A stretch of DNA of 64,000 nucleotides from Agromyces mangrovi. Lineage in GTDB: Bacteria; Actinomycetota; Actinomycetes; Actinomycetales; Microbacteriaceae. The stretch covers positions 3,549,807-3,613,806 of the forward strand of contig NZ_AP027737.1 in the NCBI RefSeq assembly GCF_030296695.1. The letters are read 5' to 3'. Both the position numbers and the translations under genes were made by a program. Shown here piece by piece: positions 45,047 to 54,981 of the stretch. Numbering within the stretch: the stretch's first letter is position 1; every line of letters starts with the position of its first letter. The notes below the pieces were generated by a model, which saw only the letters and a list, made by a program, of their open reading frames with translations, ran no database searches and was not told the origin of the DNA.

Positions 45047-46467
45047 TCATCCCCGGACGATCTTCAGCAGGCGCTCGAGGCGCGCGGCGATCTCGCGCTC
45101 GTTGCCGTGGTCGCCGGGCACGTAGTAGCGGGCGCGCTCGAGCCCCTCGGGCAGGTAGTCCTGGCGCACGACGCCGGCCTGCTCGTCGTGCGGGTACCGG
45201 TACCCCTTCCCGTGGCCGAGGCGCTTCGCTCCCGGATAGTGCGCGTCGCGCAGGTGCTTCGGCACCGGGCCGGCGTGCCCGGCGCGCACGTCGGCGATCG
45301 CCCGGTCGATGCCGAGGTAGGCCGCGTTCGACTTCGGCGCGGTGGCCAGGTGCACGACCGCCTGCGCCAGCGGGATGCGCCCCTCGGGCATGCCGATGTA
45401 CTGCACGGCGTCGGCTGCGGCGACCGCGACCTGGAGCGCCTGCGGGTCGGCCATGCCGATGTCCTCCGAGGCGAGCACGATGATCCGCCGTGCGATGAAG
45501 CGCGGGTCCTCCCCCGCCTCGATCATGCGCGCGAGGTAGTGCAGCGCGGCGTCGACGTCGGACCCGCGCACCGACTTGATGAACGCGCTGATCACGTCGT
45601 AGTGCTCGTCGCCGTTGCGGTCGTAGCGCAGCAGCGCGCGGTCGACGGCGCGTGCAACGAGTTCGGCGGTGATGACCGGTCGGGCCTCCGGGGCGTCCTC
45701 GTCGGGGCCGGTCGACTCGGGGGCATCCGTCTCGCCCTCGTCCTCGTCTTCGTCGTCGTCATCGGCGACGGATGCCTCCGCCGCGCGCTCGCTCGCAGCC
45801 GTGACAGATGCGGCCTCGAGCGCCGTCAGTGCGCGTCTGGCGTCGCCCGACGCGAGACGGATGAGCGCAGCGCGCGCCTCGGGGTCGAGCACGATGCGGT
45901 CGGCGAGCCCGCGCGGGTCGACCACCGCGCGGTCGACGAGCACGCCGAGGTCGTCGTCGTCGAGCGGCTCGAGGGTCAGCAGCAGCGAGCGCGACAGCAG
46001 CGGGGAGACCACGGAGAACGACGGATTCTCGGTGGTCGCCGCCACCAGGATGACCCAGCCGTTCTCGACCCCCGGCAGCAGCGCGTCCTGCTGCGCCTTC
46101 GTGAAGCGGTGGATCTCGTCGAGGAAGAGCACGGTCGAGACGCCGTACAGGTCGCGGCTGGAGCGCGCCTCCTCCATCACCTGCCGCACGTCCTTCACGC
46201 CCGCCGACACGGCGGAGAGCTCCACGAACCGCCGGCCCGAGGAGCGCGCGATCGCCTGGGCGAGCGTCGTCTTGCCGGTGCCGGGCGGGCCCCACAGGAT
46301 GACCGACACCGATCCCGATCGCCCGGAGGCGTCGTCCGCGAGCGCGACGAGCGGCGAACCGGGGTCAGCAGGTGCCGCTGGCCGGCGACCTCGTCGAGGC
46401 TCGTCGGACGCATGCGCACGGCGAGGGGCGTCGCGCCGGAGCGCAGCCCCGGGGCGGACTCGACCAT
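45047..46467 (-). pseudogene. rarA: Replication-associated recombination protein RarA, frameshifted near 46361
   Basis: Clamp-loader-like AAA+ ATPase (MgsA/RarA) acting at stalled forks. The start [36 protein letters not shown] is in one frame. The rest, from [13 protein letters not shown], is in another: Walker [14 protein letters not shown], Walker [23 protein letters not shown] and the C-terminal RarA tetramerisation part [13 protein letters not shown]. One G missing from the CCGG at 46359-46364 (ACCCCGGTTCG, minus strand) accounts for it; restored length 473. An acidic Asp/Glu insert lies near residue 245. TACGCT sits 6 nt before the ATG, so a leaderless transcript is likely. Confidence 0.88.
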
Positions 46468-46510
46468 GCGACCAGCGTAACGGCGGCCGCCGACGCGGGG
46501 CCCGGCCCGC

Positions 46511-46540
46511 TTGGCCACGTGCGGATGCCTCGCCTAGAGT
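46511..46540 (+). promoter_or_regulatory. Candidate promoter for the cyclophilin gene
   Basis: TTGGCC (46511-46516) and TAGAGT (46535-46540) are separated by 18 bp, a reasonable -35/-10 pair about 30 bp upstream of the GTG at 46571. The gene is divergent from rarA, so it needs its own promoter. The spacer contains one copy of the CGGATGCC octamer. Confidence 0.45.
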
Positions 46541-46570
46541 GCATCCGGACCGTCGAGCACGAGGAGCGCC

Positions 46571-47365
46571 GTGGCAGCGAAGAACACGCAGGAACGCGTC
46601 GAGCGGGAGCGCCTCCGCGCCTATCGCGCACGGCGCCACGTGCACGAGCACAAGGAACGACGCCGCGTGCGCGACAACTGGATCGCGGGCGCCGCGCTCG
46701 TCGTGGTCCTGGTGCTCGCGACCGTCGCGCAGATCGCGTACTTCTCCGTCGGTCCGGGCGCACCGGTCGAGGCCGACGCCGCCGAGGCCACCGACGCGCC
46801 GACCGAGACCGCAGCCGAGGGCGAGAACGTCGGCGACGTGCCCTCGCCCGACCTCGCCGAGGGTCGCACCTGGACGGGCGTGCTCGAGCTGAACGACGAC
46901 GTGGAGCTCGCGGTCGAGCTCGACGGCGCGGCGGCGCCCCAGGCCGTGGCATCCGAGGTCTCGCTCATCCAGTCCGGCTTCTACGACGGCCTCTCCTGCC
47001 ACCGGCTCACCGCCGGAACCATCTGGGTGCTCCAGTGCGGCGACCCCGTCGGCGACGGCACGGGCGGGCCCGGCTACAGCTACGGGCCGATCGAGAACGA
47101 CCCCGAGGACGGCCTCTACCCCGCGGGCACCATCGCCATGGCGCGGCAGTCGTTCGACGGGTACAGCCACGGCAGCCAGTTCTTCATCGTCTACGAGGAC
47201 ACGACGCTCACCCCCGACGAGGCCGGCGGGTACACCGTCATCGGCCGGGTGACCGACGGGCTCGACGACCTGCGGGCGTCCGTCACCGACGCGGGCGCCG
47301 AGGGCGGGGCGACCGACGGCGCCCCGGCGGTGCCGACGACGATCACCGCGTTCACGATCGAGTAA
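46571..47365 (+). CDS. Membrane-anchored cyclophilin-type peptidyl-prolyl isomerase
   Basis: A 264-residue protein with a basic cytoplasmic start, one membrane helix at about 37-60 ([20 protein letters not shown]) and an Asp/Glu/Thr-rich linker. The C-terminal cyclophilin domain (about 100-264) shows [36 protein letters not shown] and [13 protein letters not shown]. The domain is extracytoplasmic by topology and likely assists folding of exported proteins. Some active-site residues differ from canonical cyclophilins (CHRLTAG for FHRVI), so activity should not be assumed. GTG 46571 follows GGAG. Confidence 0.92.
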   Translation: MAAKNTQERVERERLRAYRARRHVHEHKERRRVRDNWIAGAALVVVLVLATVAQIAYFSVGPGAPVEADAAEATDAPTETAAEGENVGDVPSPDLAEGRTWTGVLELNDDVELAVELDGAAAPQAVASEVSLIQSGFYDGLSCHRLTAGTIWVLQCGDPVGDGTGGPGYSYGPIENDPEDGLYPAGTIAMARQSFDGYSHGSQFFIVYEDTTLTPDEAGGYTVIGRVTDGLDDLRASVTDAGAEGGATDGAPAVPTTITAFTIE

Positions 47366-47452
47366 CGTCGAAAACCGCGCCGTGGCGGTGCAATAGGCTG
47401 GATGCCGGCGTCGCCGCTCCTGCGGCGCCGGGAGTTCCGACAAGGTGAGGCC

Positions 47453-48685
47453 GTGTCTCAATCAGATCAGCAGCAGTGGGGTCGCGTCGACGAGACCGGC
47501 ACCGTGTACGTCACGGACGGTGACGGCGAGCGCGCCGTCGGCCAGTACCCCGACGGCACCCCCGAGGAGGCGCTCGCCTACTTCGAGCGCAAGTACTCCG
47601 ACCTCGCGGGGCAGGTGACCCTGCTCGAGCAGCGCTCGCGCGCCGGCGCGTCCGCCGCCGACGTCGCGAAGGCCGTCGCCCACCTTCAGGAGACCGTCGC
47701 CGAGGCGAACGCGGTCGGCGACCTCGCATCGCTGCGCAGCCGGCTGGAGGCCCTGTCGGGCACCGTCGGCGAGCAGACCGAGCAGCAGAAGGCCGAGGCC
47801 GCCGAGGCACTCGAGGCGGCCATCGCCGAGCGCACCGCGATCGTCGAGGAGGCCGAGGCCCTCGCCGCCGCCGACCCCGCCAAGACGCAGTGGAAGCAGG
47901 CGACCGCGACACTCGACTCGCTCTTCGCACGCTGGCAGCAGCACCAGCAGGAGGGGCCTCGGCTCCCCAAGGGGCAGGCCAACGAGCTCTGGAAGCGGTT
48001 CCGCACCGCCCGGTCCACCGTGGAGACCCACCGCAAGGCGTTCTTCGCCGAACTCGACGCCTCGCACCGCGAGGTGCGCGCCGCGAAGCAGCGGCTGATC
48101 GAGCGCGCGGAGCAGCTCGCGCCACGGGGCGCCGACGGCATCCCCGAGTACCGCAACCTGCTCGACGAGTGGAAGCGCGCCGGCCGCGCGGGCAAGAAGC
48201 AGGACGACGCGCTCTGGGCCCGGTTCAAGACCGCGGGCGACGTGCTCTTCCAGGCGAAGGCCGAGGTCGATGCGGCCGAGAACGCCGAGTTCGAGCAGAA
48301 CCTCACCGCGAAGCTCGCGCTGCTCGACGAGGCCGAGCCGCTGCTGAAGGCGACGGATGCCGCGAAGGCGCGCGCGACCCTCACCGACCTGCAGCGCCGC
48401 TGGGACGACATCGGCAAGGTGCCCCGTGCGCAGCTGCGCACGGTCGAGGACCGGCTGCGGAAGATCGAGAACGCCGTGCGCGCGCTCGAGGACGAGCGCT
48501 GGGAGCGCGAGGACCCCGAGAAGAAGGCGCGTTCCGAGGGACTCGCCGGTCAGCTCGAGGAGGCCATCGAGCAGCTCGAGGCGGACCTCGAGGACGCGCG
48601 CTCGCGGAAGGACAAGAAGGCGGTCACGGAGGCCGAGGAGGCGCTCTCGGCCCGGAAGGCGTGGCTCAAGGCCATCTCGGGCTGA
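47453..48685 (+). CDS. DUF349 domain-containing protein
   Basis: A 410-residue, highly charged and helical protein built from repeated DUF349 units, each about 70 residues with a conserved W (for example [42 protein letters not shown]). The function of DUF349 proteins is unknown; they are abundant in actinobacteria and may be RNA- or ribosome-associated. GTG 47453 was chosen because AGGTGAG precedes it; a frame from 47402 adds 17 basic residues. The 5' region has a -10-like TAGGCT (47393-47398) and a strong GC hairpin at 47405-47431. Confidence 0.92.
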   Translation: MSQSDQQQWGRVDETGTVYVTDGDGERAVGQYPDGTPEEALAYFERKYSDLAGQVTLLEQRSRAGASAADVAKAVAHLQETVAEANAVGDLASLRSRLEALSGTVGEQTEQQKAEAAEALEAAIAERTAIVEEAEALAAADPAKTQWKQATATLDSLFARWQQHQQEGPRLPKGQANELWKRFRTARSTVETHRKAFFAELDASHREVRAAKQRLIERAEQLAPRGADGIPEYRNLLDEWKRAGRAGKKQDDALWARFKTAGDVLFQAKAEVDAAENAEFEQNLTAKLALLDEAEPLLKATDAAKARATLTDLQRRWDDIGKVPRAQLRTVEDRLRKIENAVRALEDERWEREDPEKKARSEGLAGQLEEAIEQLEADLEDARSRKDKKAVTEAEEALSARKAWLKAISG

Positions 48686-48782
48686 CCGCGCGCCGGCTCC
48701 TCCACAGGCGCGTCACCGGTCGACTCTCCACAGGCGGGCGACCGACCGAGCCGCGAGCGTGCCGGCGCGCCACGATGAGGGC

Positions 48783-49367
48783 ATGAGCCGGCTCCCCTCC
48801 CTGCTGTCCGCCGACGACCTCCCGCTCGCGGAGCTGTGCGCCCTGCGCATCGACGGCGAGGTGATGGCGCTGCCGGCGGGCTGGGCGCCCATCGACGAGC
48901 CCGACCGCCCCGAGCAGCGTGCGCGCTCGGTGCGCCTGGCCGTGGGCCGCGACGTCATCGCCGCACGGATGACCGCGGCGTGGGTGCACGGTGCGATCCC
49001 GGCCGCTCCCCCGGTGCCGCAGGTGTGCGTGCGGATCGGGGCGCGACGCGGCAACGACCCGGCCGTGCGCTGCGAGTTGAGCGAACTGCAGCTCGACGAG
49101 GCCGAGGTCGTGCGGTGGGGCCCGGCGTCGGCCACGACCCCCGAGCGCACGGCCTTCGACCTCCTGCGCTCGGCGCCCGACCTCCCCGCGCATCGTGCCG
49201 CCGCGGTCCGGTTGCTCGCCGACGCCGGGATCGGGCTCGCCGAGTTCCGCGCACGGGTCGACGCCCGACGCCGGCTGCCCGGCAAGCGGATCGTGCTGGC
49301 CCGCGTGGCCGAGGCCCTCGAGCGCGCCGACGAAGCGGTGTCGCCTCAGCCGTCGCTCACGCGGTAG
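48783..49367 (+). CDS. Hypothetical protein, AbiEi-antitoxin-like
   Basis: A 194-residue protein of uncertain family. Segments VGRDVIAARMTAAWVHGAIP and ATTPERTAFDLLRSAPDL resemble the AbiEi-like family of actinobacterial antitoxin or regulator proteins, where a helix-rich N-terminal part precedes an H-x-TTPERTAFDL motif. No cognate AbiEii toxin is adjacent, so it is probably an orphan. It starts at ATG 48783 about 100 bp after the DUF349 gene, and its last 22 bp overlap the convergent rel gene. Function unknown. Confidence 0.7.
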   Translation: MSRLPSLLSADDLPLAELCALRIDGEVMALPAGWAPIDEPDRPEQRARSVRLAVGRDVIAARMTAAWVHGAIPAAPPVPQVCVRIGARRGNDPAVRCELSELQLDEAEVVRWGPASATTPERTAFDLLRSAPDLPAHRAAAVRLLADAGIGLAEFRARVDARRRLPGKRIVLARVAEALERADEAVSPQPSLTR

Positions 49368-51606
49368 ACGTCGTAGACCGCGTCGATGCGACGCACCGCG
49401 TTCAGCACGCGGTCGAGGTGGGTCGTATCGCCCATCTCGAAGACGAACTTGCTGATCGCGAGGCGATCGGACGACGTGGAGACGGTGGCCGACAGGATGT
49501 TCACGTGGTGCTCGCTGAGCACGCGCGTGACGTCGGAGAGCAGGCCGCCGCGGTCGAGCGCCTCGATCTGGATCTGCACCAGGAAGACGCCCTTCGAGCT
49601 CGGCGCCCACTCGACGTCGATCATGCGCTCGGGCTCGCGCAGCAGGCCCTGCACGTTGTGGCACGATGCCTGGTGCACCGAGACGCCGGAGCCGCGCGTG
49701 ATGAAGCCGACGATCTCGTCGCCGGGCACGGGCGTGCAGCAGCGCGCGAGCTTGACGAGGATGTCGGGCGCACCGCGCACGAGCACGCCCGAGTCGGACG
49801 TGCGCGACACCGACGACGGGCGAGGCATGTTCGCGAGCGGGACGTCTGGGGTCTCGTCCTCGTCCTCGTCGCGCACGAGGGAGATGACCTTCTCGAGCAC
49901 CGACTGGGTCGAGATGTGCCCCTCGCCCACGGCCGCGTAGAGCGCGCTGACGTCGTCGTAGCGCAACTGGGCGGCGACCTCGGCGAACGAGTCCTGGCCC
50001 ATGAGCTTCTGCAGCGGCAGGTTCTGCTTGCGCATCGCCCGCGCGATCGAGTCGCGCCCCTGCTCGATCGCCTCGTCGCGGCGCTCCTTCGTGAACCACT
50101 GGCGGATCTTGTTGCGCGCGCGGGGCGACTTCACGAAGTTCAGCCAGTCCTGGCTGGGGCCGGAGTCCGGGTTCTTCGACGTGAAGACCTCGACCACGTC
50201 GCCGCTCGTGAGCTGCGTCTCGAGTGGCACGAGCCGGCCGTTGACCTTGGCGCCCATCGTGCGGTGCCCGACCTCGGTGTGCACGGCGTAGGCGAAGTCG
50301 ATCGGGGTCGCGCCGGCCGGGAGACCGATCACCCGGCCCTTCGGCGTGAAGACGTAGACCTCCTTCGCGCCGATCTCGTAGCGCAGCGAGTCGAGGAATT
50401 CGCCCGGGTCGGCGGTCTCCGCCTGCCAGTCCGAGATGTGCGCGAGCCACGCCATGTCGGCGTCGCCGACCGCCTTCTGGTCGGTCGCCTTGCCGTTGAC
50501 CTGCTCCTTGTACTTCCAGTGCGCGGCCACGCCGTACTCGGCGCGCTGGTGCATCTCGTGGGTGCGGATCTGGATCTCGACCGCGCGGCCCTTGGGGCCG
50601 ATCACGGTCGTGTGCAGCGACTGGTACAGGTTGAACTTGGGCGTCGCGATGTAGTCCTTGAACCGGCCCGGCAGCGGCGTCCAGCGCGCGTGGATGGCGC
50701 CGAGCACGGCGTAGCAGTCGCGCACCGAGTTCACGAGCACCCGGATGCCCACGAGGTCGTAGATCTCGTCGAACTCGCGCCCGCGCACGATCATCTTCTG
50801 GTAGATCGAGTAGTACTGCTTCGGCCGGCCGACCACCTTGCCGCGGATGCGCGCCGCCTTCAGGTCGTCGTTGACCAGGTCGATGACGGTCTGGACGAAC
50901 TCCTCGCGCTGCGGGTGCGCTGCCGCACGAGGCTCTCGATCTCGGCGTACAGCTTCGGGTAGAGCACGGCGAAGCTCAGGTCCTCGAGCTCCCACTTGAT
51001 GGTCTGGATGCCGAGCCGATGTGCAAGCGGCGCGTAGATCTCGAGCGTCTCGGTGGCCTTGCGGGTGGCGGATGCCGCTGGCACGAAGCCCCACGTGCGC
51101 GCGTTGTGCAGGCGATCGGCCAGCTTGATGATGAGCACGCGGATGTCCTTCGACATCGCGACGATCATCTTGCGGACGGTCTCGGCCTGCGTCGAGTCGC
51201 CGTACTTGACCTTGTCCAGCTTGGTCACGCCGTCGACGAGCATGGCGATCTCGTCGCCGAAGTCGTCGCGCAGCTCGTCGAGGCGGTACTCGGTGTCCTC
51301 GACGGTGTCGTGCAGCAGGGCTGCGGCCACCGTCTTCGAGCCGATGCCGAGGTCGGCGAGGATCTGCGCCACCGCGATCGGGTGCGTGATGTACGGCTCG
51401 CCGCTCTTGCGCTTCTGGCCGTCGTGCGCGCGCTCCGCGATCGCGTGAGCGCGTTCGATCACGGCCAGGTCGGCCTTCGGGTGGTGCATCCGCACCGTGC
51501 GCAGCAGCGTGTCGACCGCCCCCGAGGGCTGCGCCTTCGAGAAGATGCGCGGCACGAGGCGGCGCAGCGACGGGTTGCCCGTCGCGACGGGTGACTCGCT
51601 CACCAT
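49346..51606 (-). pseudogene. rel: Bifunctional (p)ppGpp synthetase/hydrolase Rel, frameshifted near 50915
   Basis: Stringent-response enzyme. The N-terminal hydrolase HD domain has [19 protein letters not shown] and [12 protein letters not shown] (His-Asp at 99-100), consistent with active hydrolysis. The frame breaks after [11 protein letters not shown]. The rest continues from [14 protein letters not shown] in another frame: synthetase GRPKQYYSIYQKM and EIQIRTHEMHQRAEYG, the TGS domain VFTPKGRVIGLPAGAT, and a C-terminal ACT domain. One base missing at 50911-50919 (CGCACCCGC, minus strand) explains it; restoration gives 753 residues. ATG 51606 has GGAGG 7 nt upstream. Confidence 0.92.
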
Positions 51607-51684
51607 CGCACCACCTCCGCCTTCATTATCACCGCTGCGGCGCGGCGACGACGAACGCGGGCGCGCGACGGGCGCGGGCGCCGG

Positions 51685-52701
51685 TCAGGAACCCACCGCC
51701 GCGGGCTCCTCCTGCGAGCCGGTCGCCTGGCCGCGCTCCTTCAGGACGCGCTCGTCGTGGCGCTTGATCGCCGGCTCGCCCTCGCGGAACTGCGAGTACA
51801 TGGGCGCCGCGATGAACACAGTCGACCAGGTGCCGACGAGGATGCCGATGAGCAGGGCGAGGGAGATGTCGCGCAGCGTGTCCGCACCGAGCACGAACGC
51901 GCCGATGAAGAGGATCGCCGCGACCGGCAGCGCCGCCACCACGCTCGTGTTGATCGAGCGGACGAGGGTCTGGTTGACCGCGAGGTTGACGGACTCCGGG
52001 AACGTGCGCCGGGACTCGTCGCCCTCCCAGGAGGTGTTCTCGCGGATCTTGTCGAACACCACGACCGTGTCGTAGAGCGAGTAGCTGAGGATCGTGAGCA
52101 GGCCGATCATGGCGGCCGGCGACACTTCGAACCCGCTGGCCGCGTAGATGCCCGCCGTCACCACCAGGTCGGCGAAGAGCGACAGGATGGCCGCCGCCGA
52201 CATCTTCCAGGTGCGGAAGTACAGCGCCATGAAGATCGCCGCGAACAACAGGAACGCGATGAGTCCGATGATGGCCTGGCGCGTGACGTCCTCGCCCCAG
52301 CTCGCGCCGACGAACGACGACGTGATCTCCGACTCGGGCACGTCGTACGCCTCGGCGAGGGCCGTGGTGACCTCGCGGGTCTCGGCGGCCTCGAGCTGGT
52401 CGGTCTGCACGCGCACGCCGTCGTCGCCGACGATCGTCACACGGGCGACGGCGTCGGGGACGACCGACGCCACCGCGTCGATCGCGGGCTGCTGCGTGGC
52501 CTCGGCCACGTTCGAGATGAGGAACTGCGAACCGCCGCGGAACTCGATGCCGAAGTTGAAGCCGCGGAAGACGGGCACGAGCACCGAGAGGATGATCAGC
52601 ACCGCCGCGATCGCGTACCACTTGCGGCGACCGCCGACGAAGTTGAACGAGCGCTTCCCCGTGTAGAGGTCGTTGCCGAAGGTGGTGAGCCGACTGGCCA
52701 T
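51685..52701 (-). CDS. secF: Protein translocase subunit SecF
   Basis: Partner of SecD in the proton-driven complex that pulls secreted proteins out of the Sec channel. The 338 residues have six membrane helices: one at about 29-49, the others at 135-300. The periplasmic P1 segment reads FNFGIEFRGGSQF, and the helix-4 region GLLTILSYSLYDTVVVFDKIREN carries the conserved Asp. ATG 52701 shares one base with the secD stop (TGATG). Confidence 0.97.
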   Translation of the reverse strand: MASRLTTFGNDLYTGKRSFNFVGGRRKWYAIAAVLIILSVLVPVFRGFNFGIEFRGGSQFLISNVAEATQQPAIDAVASVVPDAVARVTIVGDDGVRVQTDQLEAAETREVTTALAEAYDVPESEITSSFVGASWGEDVTRQAIIGLIAFLLFAAIFMALYFRTWKMSAAAILSLFADLVVTAGIYAASGFEVSPAAMIGLLTILSYSLYDTVVVFDKIRENTSWEGDESRRTFPESVNLAVNQTLVRSINTSVVAALPVAAILFIGAFVLGADTLRDISLALLIGILVGTWSTVFIAAPMYSQFREGEPAIKRHDERVLKERGQATGSQEEPAAVGS

Positions 52702-54440
52702 CAGGAGTCCTTCCCCTCGTTCGAGGGCGTGTCGCCGACGGCGGCGAGCTCGGCCGCCTTGCGCTCGGCGATCGTCTGCCGGCGCTGCGCCTCGCGCGTG
52801 CTCGATGCGACCTTGGTCTTGGTCACGTTGGCGGCGGGCTTCCGGAACTCGGCACGGCCGCGGTAGACGGCACCGAGCGCCGTCGGGTCGAGGCCCGACC
52901 ACGAGTGGCCGCTCGAGAAGAACCGGGTCTGCGCGAGCAGCTGCAGCATCGGGTGGGTGAACAGGATCACCACGATCACGTCGATGATCGTCGTGAGACC
53001 GAGGGTGAACGCGAACCCGCGCACGCTGCCGACCGCGAAGATGAACAGCACGATCGCGGCGAGCAGGTTGACGGCCTTCGACGCGATGACCGTGCGGAGC
53101 GCCCGCTTCCAGCCGGCCTCGACGGCGCCGACGAGGGCGCGCCCGTCGCGCAACTCGTCGCGGACGCGTTCGAAGTACACGATGAACGAGTCCGCCGTGA
53201 AGCCGATCGCCACGATGAGCGCGGCGACGCCCGCGAGCGAGAGCCGGTAGCCCTGGTACCAGGACAGGATCGTGATCGAGAGGTACGTGATGACACCGGC
53301 CACGACGAGTGACGCGATCGTCACCGACGCGAGCGCCCGGTATTGGAACAGCGTGTAGATCACGACCAGGATCAGGCCGATCAGGCCGGCGATCAGGCCG
53401 CTCTGCAGCTGGGACGAACCGAGCGTCGCCGAGATCGTGTCGGAGCTCTGCACCGTGAAGCTGATCGGCAGCGCGCCGAACTTCAGCTGGTCGGCCAGTG
53501 CCTTCGACGACTCCTGCGTGAAGCTGCCCGTGATCTGCGGGCGCCCGTCGGTGATGATGCCGTTCATGCTCGGAGCCGAGATGATGCGGCCGTCGAGCAC
53601 GAACGCGAACTGGTTGCGCGGCGACTCGAGGCCGAACAGGCGCGTGCTCACCTCGGCGAAGTCCTCGGTGCCCTGCTCGTCGAAGCGCAGGTTGACGGCC
53701 CAGGTGCCGGTCGAGACGCCGGTGGAGCTCTGGACCATGCCGTTGGTGGCGTCGACGATGTTCTCGCCGCTCACCTCGACCGGGCCGAGCAGGTACTTGA
53801 ACGTGTTCGTGGTGTCGCACGTGACGAGCGGTTCGTCCGCCGGGTGGCGGTTCGCCTCGGCCTCGTCGATCGAGGCGCAGTCGAACGAGTCGTACTCGGC
53901 CTGCAGCTCGTCGGTGACCCAGGCGGGGTCGCTCGCGTCGGTCGGCTCGGGCGTCTCGGTCGCCTCCGCGTCGTCCGTGGCCTCCTCGTCGGCCTCGTCG
54001 GTCGGCTCGACCGACTCGGTCGAGGCGACGTCGGCGAGGATCACCGGGCGCAGCTCGAGCTTCGCCGACGACTCGATGCGCTGGCGGGTCTCGTCGTCGA
54101 GCTCGCCCGGGATCGCGACGACGATGTTGCGGTCGCCCTGCGTCGTGATCTCGGCCTCGGAGACGCCCGACGCGTCCACGCGCTGGCGGAGGATCGAGAC
54201 CGCCTGGTCGAGCTGTTCGCCCGAGACGGTCTGCCCCTCGGCGAGCTCGGGCTCGAGGATGATCTGCGTGCCGCCCTCGAGGTCGAGCGCGAGCTTGGGG
54301 GTCCACGAGCCGCCGGCCCAGAGGACGCCGGCGGTGTTGATCGCGATGAGCGCGACGATCAGTGCGCCGAGCCAGCTGAGGGAGCGCCAGGCCTTCCGGA
54401 CGCTGGTCGGCCGGGACGACCGCTTGGAGGGTGCAGCCAC
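52701..54440 (-). CDS. secD: Protein translocase subunit SecD
   Basis: SecF partner in the translocase. The 579 residues contain the first membrane helix at about 20-40, the P1 domain with LALDLEGGTQIILEPE and QVDASGVSEAEITTQGDRNIVV, and later helices with SSQLQSGLIAGLIGLI and IVAIGFTADSFIVYFERVRDE. A low-complexity Glu/Thr/Asp/Pro stretch (about 143-170) interrupts P1, as often happens in actinobacterial SecD. The start is GTG 54440. The C-terminus is a long cytoplasmic basic/polar tail. yajC-secD-secF is the usual order. Confidence 0.96.
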   Translation of the reverse strand: MAAPSKRSSRPTSVRKAWRSLSWLGALIVALIAINTAGVLWAGGSWTPKLALDLEGGTQIILEPELAEGQTVSGEQLDQAVSILRQRVDASGVSEAEITTQGDRNIVVAIPGELDDETRQRIESSAKLELRPVILADVASTESVEPTDEADEEATDDAEATETPEPTDASDPAWVTDELQAEYDSFDCASIDEAEANRHPADEPLVTCDTTNTFKYLLGPVEVSGENIVDATNGMVQSSTGVSTGTWAVNLRFDEQGTEDFAEVSTRLFGLESPRNQFAFVLDGRIISAPSMNGIITDGRPQITGSFTQESSKALADQLKFGALPISFTVQSSDTISATLGSSQLQSGLIAGLIGLILVVIYTLFQYRALASVTIASLVVAGVITYLSITILSWYQGYRLSLAGVAALIVAIGFTADSFIVYFERVRDELRDGRALVGAVEAGWKRALRTVIASKAVNLLAAIVLFIFAVGSVRGFAFTLGLTTIIDVIVVILFTHPMLQLLAQTRFFSSGHSWSGLDPTALGAVYRGRAEFRKPAANVTKTKVASSTREAQRRQTIAERKAAELAAVGDTPSNEGKDS

Positions 54441-54499
54441 GAATTCCGCTTTCTCTGCACGTTCGCGTCGCTCGACGCGGACGTGTGGTGTCGAGGGTC

Positions 54500-54880
54500 C
54501 TAGTCGTCCGACTTCTTCGGCTCGGTGCCGGCCTCCGGCGACGCATCCGACTCGTCGACCCGCTCGCCGAACTCCGGCTCGCCGTCCGCCGGCTCCAGCT
54601 CCTCGTCCTCGGAGCCCGGTGCGGGCGCCACGACGCGGTTGATGGTCTGGCGGTGCACCGTGAGCACGGTGCCGGGGCTCGACTCGAGCAGGACCTGGTT
54701 CTCCTCCTCGTCGATGGACAGGATCGTGCCGTACACCCCGAAGTTCGTCATCACCGTCGCACCGGTCGCCACCTTCGCCTGCAGCTCACGCTGCTCCGCG
54801 GCACGCTTGCGCGAGTTGCGGAACATGAAGAAGATGAGCAGCGCCAGGACGGCGAGCATGATGAGTGTGAACGGATCCAT
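54500..54880 (-). CDS. yajC: Preprotein translocase subunit YajC
   Basis: Accessory membrane protein of the SecDF complex. The 126 residues have one N-terminal helix (5-20, TLIMLAVLALLIFFMF) and the conserved cytoplasmic segment VATGATVMTNFGVYGTILSIDEEENQVLLE. The tail is acidic and disordered. ATG 54880 (MDPFTLIML) was used rather than an upstream Met that adds basic residues. Confidence 0.94.
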   Translation of the reverse strand: MDPFTLIMLAVLALLIFFMFRNSRKRAAEQRELQAKVATGATVMTNFGVYGTILSIDEEENQVLLESSPGTVLTVHRQTINRVVAPAPGSEDEELEPADGEPEFGERVDESDASPEAGTEPKKSDD

Positions 54881-54981
54881 CTGGGGGTGCCTCCGGTGCA
54901 CGACGACGCGGTCGTGCCAAGTCTGCGGACGCGCGGGTTCAGGGCCTGCGCGCTGGTGGGGTGGGCCGAAGCCTCCAAGGA

